Below are positions 8,110 through 15,318 of a stretch of DNA of 64,000 bases, in pieces. The translations under genes were made by a program, and so were the position numbers. Location of the stretch: the NCBI RefSeq assembly GCF_008634025.1, contig NZ_PDCM01000001.1, positions 924,501 through 988,500 on the forward strand. Direction: 5' to 3'. Numbering within the stretch: position 1 is the first letter of the stretch; each line of letters opens with the position of its first letter. The DNA comes from Streptomyces albofaciens JCM 4342 (GTDB lineage: Bacteria; Actinomycetota; Actinomycetes; Streptomycetales; Streptomycetaceae). The notes beneath the pieces were generated by a model. That model saw only the letters and a list, made by a program, of their open reading frames with translations, made no database searches and had not been told where the DNA came from.

Positions 8110-8871
8110 ATGGCGCGACAGGACCGAGCTGAGCGGACGCGCCGGGCCCTGCTGCGGGCGGCTGCCGACGAGGTCGCCGAGAAGGGGTACGCGGGCGCCT
8201 CGCTGGCCCGCATCAGCACCGCTGCCGAGGTGACGATCGGCGCCCTGACCTTCCACTTCGCCTCGAAGGCCGCGCTCGCGGAGGCGGTCCGGGATTCCGG
8301 GTGCGCCCTGACGCGCAGCGCGCTGGCGTCCCTCATGAGGCCGGGCGCGCGCCCGAACCCCGGTGCGCACGGCGAGCTGCGACGGGTCGTCACCTTCACG
8401 CGCACGCTTGCACGCCTCCTCGAAGAGGAGCCGACCGTACGGGCCGCCGCCCGACTCGCCTGGGACTTTCCCGGCGACGGCAACACCTGGTACGCGATGT
8501 GGCTGCCGTGGCTCGGCGACCTCGTCGACCGGGCGCGCGCGGACATCGCCGGCTGGACCACCCCGGAAGCGGTCACCGCCACCGCGCTGTCCGTGGTGAC
8601 CGGCGCGGAATTCGCGGCCCGTATCGGCGTACCGCGCGGCGCCACGGCCGGGCTGTCGCCGTGGGAGCACGTGGACCGGGTCTGGGGGCTGCTGTTGGGG
8701 GCCCGCACGCCGCTGGTGGTGGGCGGCGAAGAGAATCCGCTCGGCGGTGGCGGGAGCCCGCTGGGCAGCGGAAGCTCGCTGGGCGGCGGAAGTCCAGTGG
8801 GCGGCGGGAGCCCGCTGGGCGACGAGGACCCCGTAAACGACGAGAACCCGGTGGGAGCCGCTACGCGGTGA
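8110..8871 (+). CDS. TetR-family butyrolactone-receptor-like regulator 2
   Basis: 253 residues from ATG 8110 with GAGGCGGG just upstream. The N-terminus (ARQDRAERTRRALLRAAADE, then TIGALTFHFASKAALAEAV) is the helix-turn-helix of the ArpA/ScbR group. Its FHFASKAALA wording is characteristic of receptors and pseudo-receptors. The ligand domain continues to about residue 210 (WEHVDRVWGLLLGA). The last 45 residues are a repetitive tail of PLGGG/SPLGSG/SPVGGG units encoded by a DNA tandem repeat, unlike any receptor I know. It is divergent from IS701-like gene 1, whose operator-like site lies between them. It may be the pseudo-receptor counterpart of the 3935 gene, as in ScbR/ScbR2 pairs. Confidence 0.85.
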   Translation: MARQDRAERTRRALLRAAADEVAEKGYAGASLARISTAAEVTIGALTFHFASKAALAEAVRDSGCALTRSALASLMRPGARPNPGAHGELRRVVTFTRTLARLLEEEPTVRAAARLAWDFPGDGNTWYAMWLPWLGDLVDRARADIAGWTTPEAVTATALSVVTGAEFAARIGVPRGATAGLSPWEHVDRVWGLLLGARTPLVVGGEENPLGGGGSPLGSGSSLGGGSPVGGGSPLGDEDPVNDENPVGAATR

Positions 8872-8889
8872 CGGCTTCGCCGTCGGATG

Positions 8890-9120
8890 AGGGCTGTAGC
8901 GATCGGTTGTGGCGACCGGTTGCGACGACCGGTTGCAGCGACCGAGTGCCGCCACCGATCACCACGACCGCGTGCCCCCACCCGCTCCCGCAACCACATG
9001 CCCCGCCGATCGCCGCAACCCGACGCCCCGCCGATCGCCACGACGCACCCCCCGCCGACCGCCGCAACCAGACGCCCCCGCCGATCGCCACAACCACATG
9101 CCCCCGATCGCCGCAGCCGT
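8890..9120. repeat. Intergenic degenerate tandem repeat
   Basis: Two successive blocks: GCGACCGGTTGC-type units (8896-8945), then about seven copies of a unit CCGCCGATCGCCACAACC with variable 6-10 base fillers (about 8990-9115). They fill the 303-base gap between the TetR gene and the kinase-like gene. I see no gene here. Confidence 0.7.
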
Positions 9121-9174
9121 CCCCAGCGCAAAAATCCATCGCAGCCGCACGGCCGGCATGGCACCATCACCGGC

Positions 9175-10134
9175 ATGCCAGGTTTGCCAGCGATCATGAC
9201 GCCTGACCAGCTCGCCGCCCGTACGTCACGCGCGTTGGACGCCGCCGTCGGCGCAGGCCGCGACCTGGGGCTCACGGTCACCGATCCTCAGGTCCTCCAC
9301 GACGTGTTCTCCGTCGTCGTCCACCTCGCCCCCTCGCCCGTGGTGGTGCGGGTCCCGACCGTCCTGCCGTCGTACGCCACCCCCGACAGCCAGGCGGCGC
9401 GTCAGCGGGTGGAGCTGGATGTCGTGGCCTGGCTCGCGGAACAGGGGGTTCCGGTGGTGCCGCCGAGCCCGCTCGTGCCCCGGGAGCCCGTGCAGCGGGA
9501 CGGTTTCGCCATGACCTTCTGGCAGTTCGTCGAGCAGGACGCGAACGGCGAACCTGATTACGTGCGCAACTCCGGCCTGGTCGCCGACCTGCACGCCGCG
9601 CTGCGCGCGTACCCGGGTGAGCTGCCGTTCCTGGCGGCCGCCGAACCTCGGTTCGTCACCGAAGGGCTCGCCGGTCTCGAAGGGCGCACCGACCTCATCG
9701 AGCCGTCCGACCTCGACCGCGCGCGGCGCGAATGGGCCGTCCTGGAGCCGCTCGTCAGCTCGCGCGCCGCGTTCGAGGCGGCGTTCCCCGGCGTCGGCTT
9801 CCAGCCGGTCCACGGGGACGCGCCCGCCGTCAACATCGTCACCACGACGAGCGGCGCGCTGTACTCCGACTTCGAGCTGGCCACACTCGGGCCGGTCGAG
9901 TGGGACATGGCGGCCCTCGGCCCCGAGTGCGAGGCGGCGTACAACGGCGCCGCGCGCCGCCTGGGCCTCCGGGAGCTGGACGAGCGCGCCATGCGCGCCA
10001 TCAACGCCGTGGGGATGCTGCGGGCGGTGGCGTGCTTCGCGTTCGTACCGCGACTGCCCATGCTGGCGGACGCCCTGAAGCCGGCCGTCGAGCAGTGGCG
10101 GGGGACGCCGTTCGCCGGGGGCCTGGAGGACTGA
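9175..10134 (+). CDS. Aminoglycoside-phosphotransferase-fold (APH) protein
   Basis: A 319-residue protein of the APH/choline-kinase superfamily, which phosphorylates small molecules with ATP. The catalytic Brenner motif is seen as VHGDAPAVNIV (about residue 217) and the metal-binding aspartate in YSDFELATLGPVEWDMA (about 233). The N-lobe has VVVRVP, with an Arg-containing strand rather than a clear Lys. The substrate cannot be predicted; such genes in Streptomyces may inactivate antibiotics or act on metabolites. The start is chosen at ATG 9175; ATG 9196 is also possible, and neither has a strong ribosome site. The gene is convergent with the monooxygenase gene, with 50 bases between stops. 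Confidence 0.8.
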   Translation: MPGLPAIMTPDQLAARTSRALDAAVGAGRDLGLTVTDPQVLHDVFSVVVHLAPSPVVVRVPTVLPSYATPDSQAARQRVELDVVAWLAEQGVPVVPPSPLVPREPVQRDGFAMTFWQFVEQDANGEPDYVRNSGLVADLHAALRAYPGELPFLAAAEPRFVTEGLAGLEGRTDLIEPSDLDRARREWAVLEPLVSSRAAFEAAFPGVGFQPVHGDAPAVNIVTTTSGALYSDFELATLGPVEWDMAALGPECEAAYNGAARRLGLRELDERAMRAINAVGMLRAVACFAFVPRLPMLADALKPAVEQWRGTPFAGGLED

Positions 10135-10144
10135 GCCCCTACCA

Positions 10145-10240
10145 ACCCTGGACCTGGACCTGGACCTGGACCTGGACCTGACTCTAACCCTGGCCCTGGT
10201 TCTGACCCTGGCCTCGGTTCTGGCCCGGGTCCTGGCCTTG
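10145..10240. repeat. Hexanucleotide repeat between convergent genes
   Basis: CCTGGA units run five to six times from about 10147 to 10180, then decay into CCTGG(C/T)-CTGGTTCTGACC units that encode the Gln/Gly-rich tail of the monooxygenase (EQGQDPGQNRGQGQNQGQG). The repeat therefore crosses a stop codon. Confidence 0.75.
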
Positions 10241-11368
10241 CTCCTGCTCGTCTTCGGCGAACGCGGCGATCAGGCTGTGGGGCGCGTCGTCGCCGAACAT
10301 GAACTCATAGAGTCCGGAGCCCTCGGTGGCGACCTCGGCGCTGCGCGGGAACATGGCCTGCTCGTACGCGGTGAGCGCGGCCTCGATGTCATCGGGGTGC
10401 GCGGCGAGGGCCTGGCCGAGTTCCGCGCCGTCGAGCATGGCCAGGTTGGCGCCTTCGCCGTTCGGGGGCGCGAGGTGGGCGGCGTCGCCGATCAGGGTCA
10501 CCCCCGGTGCCCGGCCCCACCGGTGCTCGACCGGCAGTGTGTTCATGGTGCGCAGGACGGGCGTGGTGTCAGCTTCGGTGATCAGCGCGGTCAGTTCGGG
10601 TGCCCACCCGTCGAATTCCCGCGCGATCCGCGTGGTGGCCGCGGCCGCATCGGTGAAGTCGATGGCGGCGAACCACTCCTGGGGCCTGGCCAGCATCACG
10701 TACGCGTGCAGGGTGTCGCCCCTTTCCCGGTGGGCCTGGATGCCCTTGCCCGGCGCGGGCGTGAGCAGCATGCCGCCGCCGACCGCTTTCGCGGTGGCCG
10801 GATACCGGGTGTCGGCGTCGAACAGATAGGTCTCGACGCACGACATGCCGGTGTACGTTGGGGTGGCGGTGGAGAGCAGCGGTCGGACCCGTGACCAGGC
10901 GCCGTCCGCGCCCACCAGCAGGGTGGTTTCGACGGAGCTGCCGTCGGCGAACGTCACCTCGTGGCGGCCCTCGCCGAGGGTGCGGGTACGGCTGACCTTG
11001 TGCCCCCACCGGACGGTGCCCGCCGGGAGCGAATCGAGCAGGACCTGCCGCAACTCGCCGCGCTGCACCTCGGGGCGTCCGCCCGTACCGTCGTCCGCCT
11101 TGTCGAGCAGGACGGTCCCGTCCCGGTCGAGGACGCGCAGCGCCTGACGGCCCTCCAGGATCAGGCCCTGGAACTCGTCCATCAGGTCGGCTGCCTTGAG
11201 GGCGAGCTGCCCGTTGTAGTCGTGGATGTCGAGCAGCCCGCCCTGGTGGCGGGCAGTGGGGGAGGACTCCGCCTCGTAGACGGTGGCCGGTATGCCGTTG
11301 ACGTGCAGGACACGGGCGAGTGTGAGGCCGCCGAGACCGGCGCCGATGATGGTTACGTGAGTGGTCAT
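10184..11368 (-). CDS. FAD-dependent monooxygenase, TetX/PHBH-like
   Basis: A 394-residue group A flavoprotein monooxygenase. It has the GxGxxG FAD motif (IIGAGLGGLTLARVL, 8-22), the DG motif LLVGADGAWSRVRPLL (about 152-167), and the second FAD motif LIGDAAHLAPPNGEGANLAM (about 296-315). The order and spacing match TetX-like tetracycline/aromatic hydroxylases that use NADPH and oxygen. The residues after about 370 are a repetitive Gln/Gly/Asp tail. A 28-base stretch coding for RWGHKVSRTR (about residue 120) is perfectly repeated in inverted orientation upstream of the gene. It could be a tailoring or resistance enzyme. Confidence 0.88.
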   Translation of the reverse strand: MTTHVTIIGAGLGGLTLARVLHVNGIPATVYEAESSPTARHQGGLLDIHDYNGQLALKAADLMDEFQGLILEGRQALRVLDRDGTVLLDKADDGTGGRPEVQRGELRQVLLDSLPAGTVRWGHKVSRTRTLGEGRHEVTFADGSSVETTLLVGADGAWSRVRPLLSTATPTYTGMSCVETYLFDADTRYPATAKAVGGGMLLTPAPGKGIQAHRERGDTLHAYVMLARPQEWFAAIDFTDAAAATTRIAREFDGWAPELTALITEADTTPVLRTMNTLPVEHRWGRAPGVTLIGDAAHLAPPNGEGANLAMLDGAELGQALAAHPDDIEAALTAYEQAMFPRSAEVATEGSGLYEFMFGDDAPHSLIAAFAEDEQEQGQDPGQNRGQGQNQGQG

Positions 11369-11547
11369 GGTGGCTCCTTCGCCGTCGTACGCCTGCCGGG
11401 CGGGCGCTTGGCAGGGTCACCGGAAAGGTGCCAGGCCTCGCTGACGGACCGCCGACAACGGGCCGACAGGTGGCCGAGATCCGGTAGGTGGCTGTGGCCG
11501 GGTAGGTGGCCGAGAGCCGGGTGGGGGCACAAGGTCAGCCGTACCCG
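10983..11547. repeat. 28-bp perfect inverted repeat (10983-11010 and 11520-11547)
   Basis: GGTGGGGGCACAAGGTCAGC plus CGTACCCG reads on the minus strand inside the monooxygenase gene and on the plus strand upstream of it. The 509 bases between hold the first 119 codons and the promoter. No transposase or recombinase gene is adjacent to the repeats. Confidence 0.85.
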
Positions 11548-11740
11548 TACGTCCGGCGTGGTCCGCCCCGGGGCGGGCGGCTTCCGACGCCATGGCCGGG
11601 CTCCCGCGACCCCGGCTTCGTGCCGCTCCGGAACTTTGTGAAGTAGTCCGTGATCCGCTCACCGGCTCCAGAAAAATAGCGAACGTTCTTTATTCTCAGG
11701 CTGTCGCCCGCCTGCCAACCTCTCCCCGGGGGCCAGTCCC
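11369..11740. other. Divergent intergenic region with small repeats
   Basis: This gap separates the monooxygenase and IS701-like gene 2. It holds a short tandem repeat of CCGGGTAGGTGGCCGAGA type (about 11455-11520), the upstream arm of the 28-bp inverted repeat, and operator-like site C. There is no gene. Confidence 0.5.
11671..11697. promoter_or_regulatory. Candidate butyrolactone-receptor operator/promoter (site C)
   Basis: Read toward IS701-like gene 2: GAAAAATAGC then GAACGTTCTTTATTCT, containing the palindrome GAACGTTC. It is 22/25 identical to site B in the same orientation and at a similar distance from the start codon (about 45 bases). This suggests common regulation of the two paralogues. 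Confidence 0.6.
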
Positions 11741-13015
11741 TTGTCCGTGCCCGCAGCCCGCACCGCCGTTCCGCCGCCTCTCCCCGGGCGGCCGGCCAGC
11801 ACCCAGGACGCGTGGATCGAGGACCTGTGCAGACACCTTTTCGTGTCCTTCACCAGGGCGGACCACCACCTCAAGGGTGAACAGTACGTACGCGGACTGC
11901 TCACCGCCCCCGGCCGCAAGTCCATCCGCAACATCGCCCGCACCCTGGAGGACACCGGCGCGGCCCAGCGCCTGCACCACTTCATCTGCAACGCCCCGTG
12001 GAACTGGCGCGCCGTCCGCGAAGCCCTGTCGGAGTACCTGGTGCGGCGTGCCCGGCCGCGCTCCTGGGTGGTCCGCCCGATGCTCATCCCCAAGTCCGGT
12101 ACGAACTCGGTCGGCGTCCACCGCCGCTTCGTCCCCGCCACCGGGCAGCTGGTCAACGGGCAACTGGCGTACGGCCTCTGGTACGCGAACCAGTCCCTCG
12201 TCGCCCCGGTCGACTGGCGCCTGCATCTGCCGGCACCGGACTCCGGGCCGTTCGCCCTGAGTGACGAGGGTGTTGCGCGGGTCCTCTCCTTGGCGCGCCG
12301 GTCCGCCTGCCCGGAGACCGCGGAGCTTCCCCCGATGGTCTGGGACAGCCAGATGCACCACGCCGCCGACGTGCTGGGCGCGTTGACGCCGCTCGGACTG
12401 CCCGTCATGGCTCGTACGCCCGGATCGCTGCCGCTCCTGCTGGTGGACCGTTACGGCCGCCCGTCCCGCCGCGGCGCCCTCCCCGCGCAGCGCATCCTCG
12501 CCGCCCCGGAACGTTTCAGCCTGCCGGTGCACAACGTCGCCCCTGGTGTGCGGGCGATTCTGGCCCGCGTCGCCCCCGCGCGGACCGGCGAGAGCGGAGG
12601 CGCGGGTGAGCTGCTGCTCTACGCCCAGCGGTACGAGGACGCCGAGGCGTACGACGGGCACGGCACGGGTGCCCGCGCGGACTTCTGGCTGACCACGTCC
12701 GCCGTGGCCGGGAAGGTCCCGGCCGAACTGCACCTGCTCACCCGGACCGCCGCGCGCGTGGCCCGCGACAGCGTCCGCACCGGCGGCCGTACCGGCCTGC
12801 GCGACTTCGAGGGCCGGTCGTACGACGGCTGGCACCGCCACATGACGCTGGCCTCGGCCGCGTACCTGGTCCAGACGCTCACCGCGCTCGATGCCGTACG
12901 GTCGGCCCGCGAAGCGCAGCGGCCCTGCGCGCCCGAATACGCGTACCCGAGCACGGGCGCGCCGCGCGGGCCCGGCCGGCGCGTATGCGAGCAGCCCCTC
13001 ACCCTGGTGGGGTGA
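11741..13015 (+). CDS. IS701-family transposase-like protein 2, first catalytic Asp absent
   Basis: 424 residues, a divergent paralogue of the protein encoded at 6155-7612. Shared blocks are APGRKSIRNIARTLED (56-71), HHFICNAPWNWRAVREALSE (79-98), LIPKSGTNSVGVHRRF (115-130), VWDSQMHHAADVLGAL (200-215) and LRDFEGRSYDGWHRHMTL (353-370). The position of the first catalytic Asp reads VVRPMLIPKSG, again without Asp. Asp202 and Glu357 are kept. It lacks the long disordered N-terminus of the paralogue. There are no terminal repeats. TTG 11741 is used; GTG 11747 is an alternative. Conservation of the fold with loss of the same catalytic residue in both copies argues for a retained non-transposition function. 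Confidence 0.8.
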   Translation: MSVPAARTAVPPPLPGRPASTQDAWIEDLCRHLFVSFTRADHHLKGEQYVRGLLTAPGRKSIRNIARTLEDTGAAQRLHHFICNAPWNWRAVREALSEYLVRRARPRSWVVRPMLIPKSGTNSVGVHRRFVPATGQLVNGQLAYGLWYANQSLVAPVDWRLHLPAPDSGPFALSDEGVARVLSLARRSACPETAELPPMVWDSQMHHAADVLGALTPLGLPVMARTPGSLPLLLVDRYGRPSRRGALPAQRILAAPERFSLPVHNVAPGVRAILARVAPARTGESGGAGELLLYAQRYEDAEAYDGHGTGARADFWLTTSAVAGKVPAELHLLTRTAARVARDSVRTGGRTGLRDFEGRSYDGWHRHMTLASAAYLVQTLTALDAVRSAREAQRPCAPEYAYPSTGAPRGPGRRVCEQPLTLVG

Positions 13016-13046
13016 CGGGCGGCCGCGCAGGTGGGGAACGGTCCGG

Positions 13047-13373
13047 TCAGCCGCCGAACGTCCAGCTCAGGGAGCCGTCGGCGGTGGCCAGCGTCGCCAG
13101 GATGATCAGGTCGGCGGCGCCGAGGGCCATGCCGAGCGCGGCGCGGGCGCGCCGGGTGGTGTGGCGGGCCAGGGCCAGCGCGCCGAGTACGAGGGCGCAG
13201 GGGCCGAGGATGACGTTGGCGACCAGGGTGCCGACGAGGCCGAGCACGAACGCGGCCACGGCCATGCCGTCGGCCTGGCCGTACGGCGCGGGGCGATGGG
13301 CGGGCTTCGGCTCGGCGGACGGCTTGGCGCCGGTCTTGTCTTCGGTCTCGGTGTCGGTGATGAGGGTGGTCAT
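13047..13373 (-). CDS. DUF4190-type small membrane protein
   Basis: A 108-residue protein with a charged cytoplasmic N-terminus (to about residue 35) followed by GMAVAAFVLGLVGTLVANVILGP-like and AALGMALGAADLIILATLAT membrane segments, the pattern of the DUF4190 family. Its function is unknown. ATG 13373 has GGGAG upstream and overlaps the stop of the preceding 57-residue gene (ATGA), indicating translational coupling. Confidence 0.75.
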   Translation of the reverse strand: MTTLITDTETEDKTGAKPSAEPKPAHRPAPYGQADGMAVAAFVLGLVGTLVANVILGPCALVLGALALARHTTRRARAALGMALGAADLIILATLATADGSLSWTFGG

Positions 13374-13543
13374 CGGGACGCTCCCTCGGTGTGGGTGGTG
13401 TGGTGGCGGCGCTCGCGGATGGCGAAGACGAGCAGCCAGCAACCGATGGCCACTGCCGCGATGATCGTGACGGGGACCGGGAGATGTGCCGCGGTACCCA
13501 CCACAATCCCCAGCAGGAGGAGGGCTGCGACAAGGAAGAACAT
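13370..13543 (-). CDS. 57-residue membrane peptide, coupled to the DUF4190 gene
   Basis: ATG 13543 follows GAAAGG. The product begins MFFLVAALLLLGIVVGTAAH, continues with a second hydrophobic segment (TIIAAVAIGCWLLVFAI), and ends in a His/Arg-rich tail. Two membrane spans are likely. Its stop overlaps the start of the DUF4190 gene. The two genes form an operon divergent from a TetR gene, so that regulator probably controls them. I do not recognise a named family. Confidence 0.75.
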   Translation of the reverse strand: MFFLVAALLLLGIVVGTAAHLPVPVTIIAAVAIGCWLLVFAIRERRHHTTHTEGASR

Positions 13544-13569
13544 GATCTGCCTTTCCCATTCGGAGGACA

Positions 13570-13634
13570 GTTGTTCACTCAGTGCTCGGGTGCCCAGTGT
13601 AGGGCTGGAGAAACTGAGAGAACGGTTGTTTACT
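13570..13634. promoter_or_regulatory. Candidate TetR operator in divergent promoter
   Basis: GTTCACTCAGT (13573-13583) and ACTGAGAGAAC (13613-13623) form an inverted repeat with one mismatch, and GTTGTTCACT is echoed directly by GTTGTTTACT (13625-13634). These lie between the membrane operon and the TetR gene, a usual place for autoregulation. Confidence 0.5.
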
Positions 13635-13641
13635 GGATGGC

Positions 13642-14304
13642 ATGAGTCACAGGGAGACCGTCGGTGTCCGGCAGGCCCAGAAGCAGCGCACCCGGCAGGC
13701 CCTGCTCGACGCGGCGCTGGACCTGCTGGAGGAACAGAGCCTGAGCAGCATGGGGTTGCGCGAGGTGACCCGCGCGGTCGGCGTCGCCCCCACCGCCTTC
13801 TACCGGCACTTCCGCGACCTCGGCGAACTCGGGGTCGCCCTGGTCCAGGAGTCGTTGGCCAGCCTCCACGCGACGGTGCGGGCGGTCCTCGCGGAGCAGG
13901 CCGGCGCGGAGGAGCGGATCGACCACACGGTGGCGGTCGTTGAACGGTACGTACGTGAACACCCCGCGCACGTACGGTTCATCGCGCGCGAGCGCCACGG
14001 TGGCGTACGCGCCGTACGGCAGGCCATAGCGGGCGAACTGGACCGCTTCGCCACGGAGGTCGCGGCGGCGCTCAAGGCGCAACCGGTGTCGCGTGGTTGG
14101 AGCGACGAGGATGTGCGGATGCTGGCCGAGCTGTACGTCGACCGCCTCGTGATGACGGCCTCGGCGTTCCTGGACGTGAGCGACGGGGAGGGCGAAGGTT
14201 CGGGCGTGGACTCGGAGCGATGGCGGGCGGTCGCCCGAACTGCGCGCAGGCAGTTGCATCTCATCAGCGTCGGGCGTCAGCACTGGCACGATGCCATTTC
14301 CTGA
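13642..14304 (+). CDS. TetR-family transcriptional regulator
   Basis: 220 residues. The helix-turn-helix lies in KQRTRQALLDAALDLLEEQS to VAPTAFYRHFRDLGELGVAL (about 12-68). The C-terminal domain contains HPAHVRFIARERHGGVRAVR, a wording found in regulators of the FabR/DesT group that control fatty-acid desaturation, though no desaturase gene is adjacent. The target is probably its own divergent promoter and the two-gene membrane operon. ATG 13642 has only a weak GGATGG ribosome site. Confidence 0.85.
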   Translation: MSHRETVGVRQAQKQRTRQALLDAALDLLEEQSLSSMGLREVTRAVGVAPTAFYRHFRDLGELGVALVQESLASLHATVRAVLAEQAGAEERIDHTVAVVERYVREHPAHVRFIARERHGGVRAVRQAIAGELDRFATEVAAALKAQPVSRGWSDEDVRMLAELYVDRLVMTASAFLDVSDGEGEGSGVDSERWRAVARTARRQLHLISVGRQHWHDAIS

Positions 14305-14423
14305 TCGCCGGATGGCGAGGGATGACCAAATGATCGCGTAAGTAAGACGTTTGGCGCGATTGTCAGTGGGTGGGTCTAGCGTTCGTCGTGTCGTAACTAC
14401 GCGAGTAGCGGGAGGCGGGCGCG

Positions 14424-14567
14424 ATGGCGATCGAGGATTCCGAACCTCCGAACACTATCCACGTCCGGGACTCCGCGGATCCGAAGGGTCCCCAGCTTGC
14501 GTTCGGGGCCAGTGCTTGGGCCGCGTTTCTCCCGTACGCGTGTGACGGCGACGCCAACCCGGGGTGA
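14424..14567 (+). CDS. Orphan DUF397-domain small protein
   Basis: ATG 14424 with GGGAGG nine bases upstream. The 47 residues contain HVRDSADPKGPQLAFGASAW and AAFLPYACDG, the second half of the DUF397 signature (V-R-D-S-x-D-P-x-G-P-x-L...W-x-F). DUF397 genes normally pair with an XRE-family regulator gene and are about 60-80 residues long. Here no XRE gene is adjacent and the N-terminal half is short, so this may be a remnant. Its last 113 bases overlap the 3' end of the convergent rhomboid-like gene. Confidence 0.65.
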   Translation: MAIEDSEPPNTIHVRDSADPKGPQLAFGASAWAAFLPYACDGDANPG

Positions 14568-15174
14568 GCGGGTAACACGCCAACCCCAGCAGCACAGCGG
14601 ACAAATGGCCGATGTCGGTGAAAGTGAGGTCGTCGAAGAGGGGGACCGCGTAGAAGGCGAGGACGCCTGCGGCGTAGACGTAGCGGAGGGGGCGCCAGGG
14701 GAGGCGGTATGTCAGGACGGCCGCGATGCCGGCCAGCGCGTAGCTGACGCCGACGTCCAGTGTGTTGACGGCGGAGTGCGGCGCCGCGCCCGTAGGGATG
14801 GCGAGGGCGAGTACGCCTTCACTCAGATATGTAGCACCGATGTGGGCGACGCCCATGACCGCGAGCCAGCGGTAGGTGCCGAGCCAGCGTTCGGCGGGGA
14901 CGTGGAAGATGTTGAAGAGGACGAAGTAGAGGGGCCAGCCGCCGCCGTCGAGCCACAGCGCGCTGGTGAGGAGTACCCGGCCGGGTGAGAGCACCAGGTT
15001 GTGGATGTTGGTGGAGCGGCGTTGCAGGACGTGCTCCAGCGTGTCGGGTGCCAGGTGGTGCATGATCACCGACGTCACGAAGAGGATCGCGAGCCAGGCG
15101 AACGTACCGGGGGCCCGGCGTACGTACGACCGGACCGCGCGGACCGGGGCGGCCGGGCGGAGCGGAACCTTCAT
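14455..15174 (-). CDS. Rhomboid-like integral membrane protein
   Basis: 239 residues with about six hydrophobic segments (FAWLAILFVTSVIMHHL, GWPLYFVLFNIFHVPAERWL, WLAVMGVAHIGATYLSEGVL, VGVSYALAGIAAVLTYRLPW, YAAGVLAFYAVPL, DIGHLSAVLLGLACYPLTP). The GVSYALAGI and DIGHLSAVLLGL pieces resemble the rhomboid core, but the catalytic GxSG is replaced by GVSY-A, so it is probably a non-proteolytic rhomboid-like protein. ATG 15174 is preferred because longer versions lack hydrophobic or conserved sequence. The last 37 residues, hydrophilic, are encoded opposite the DUF397 gene. Confidence 0.7.
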   Translation of the reverse strand: MKVPLRPAAPVRAVRSYVRRAPGTFAWLAILFVTSVIMHHLAPDTLEHVLQRRSTNIHNLVLSPGRVLLTSALWLDGGGWPLYFVLFNIFHVPAERWLGTYRWLAVMGVAHIGATYLSEGVLALAIPTGAAPHSAVNTLDVGVSYALAGIAAVLTYRLPWRPLRYVYAAGVLAFYAVPLFDDLTFTDIGHLSAVLLGLACYPLTPGWRRRHTRTGETRPKHWPRTQAGDPSDPRSPGRG

Positions 15175-15318
15175 GGCGCATGTATACGTCACGGCGCGCG
15201 GCGCGCCGTACCGCGCGAGACCCGTACGGCGCGTGTGGCGCAGAGGCCCGTTGGGGCCAGAAGCCCGTCTGGGCGCAGAAACCCGTGTGGCGCAGAACAC
15301 AGACGTGGCCGAAATAAC

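Noticed and set aside
8890..9120. Possible CRISPR array or small peptide gene
   Set aside because: Direct tandem repeats without spacers; open frames simply translate the repeat.
11417..11662. Small gene upstream of the monooxygenase
   Set aside because: The frame runs through the inverted-repeat arm and short tandem repeats; no conserved sequence or ribosome site.
6100..13020. Active IS701 insertion sequences
   Set aside because: No terminal inverted repeats or target-site duplications were found around either gene, the downstream ends show no copy of the upstream motif, and both proteins lack the first catalytic Asp.
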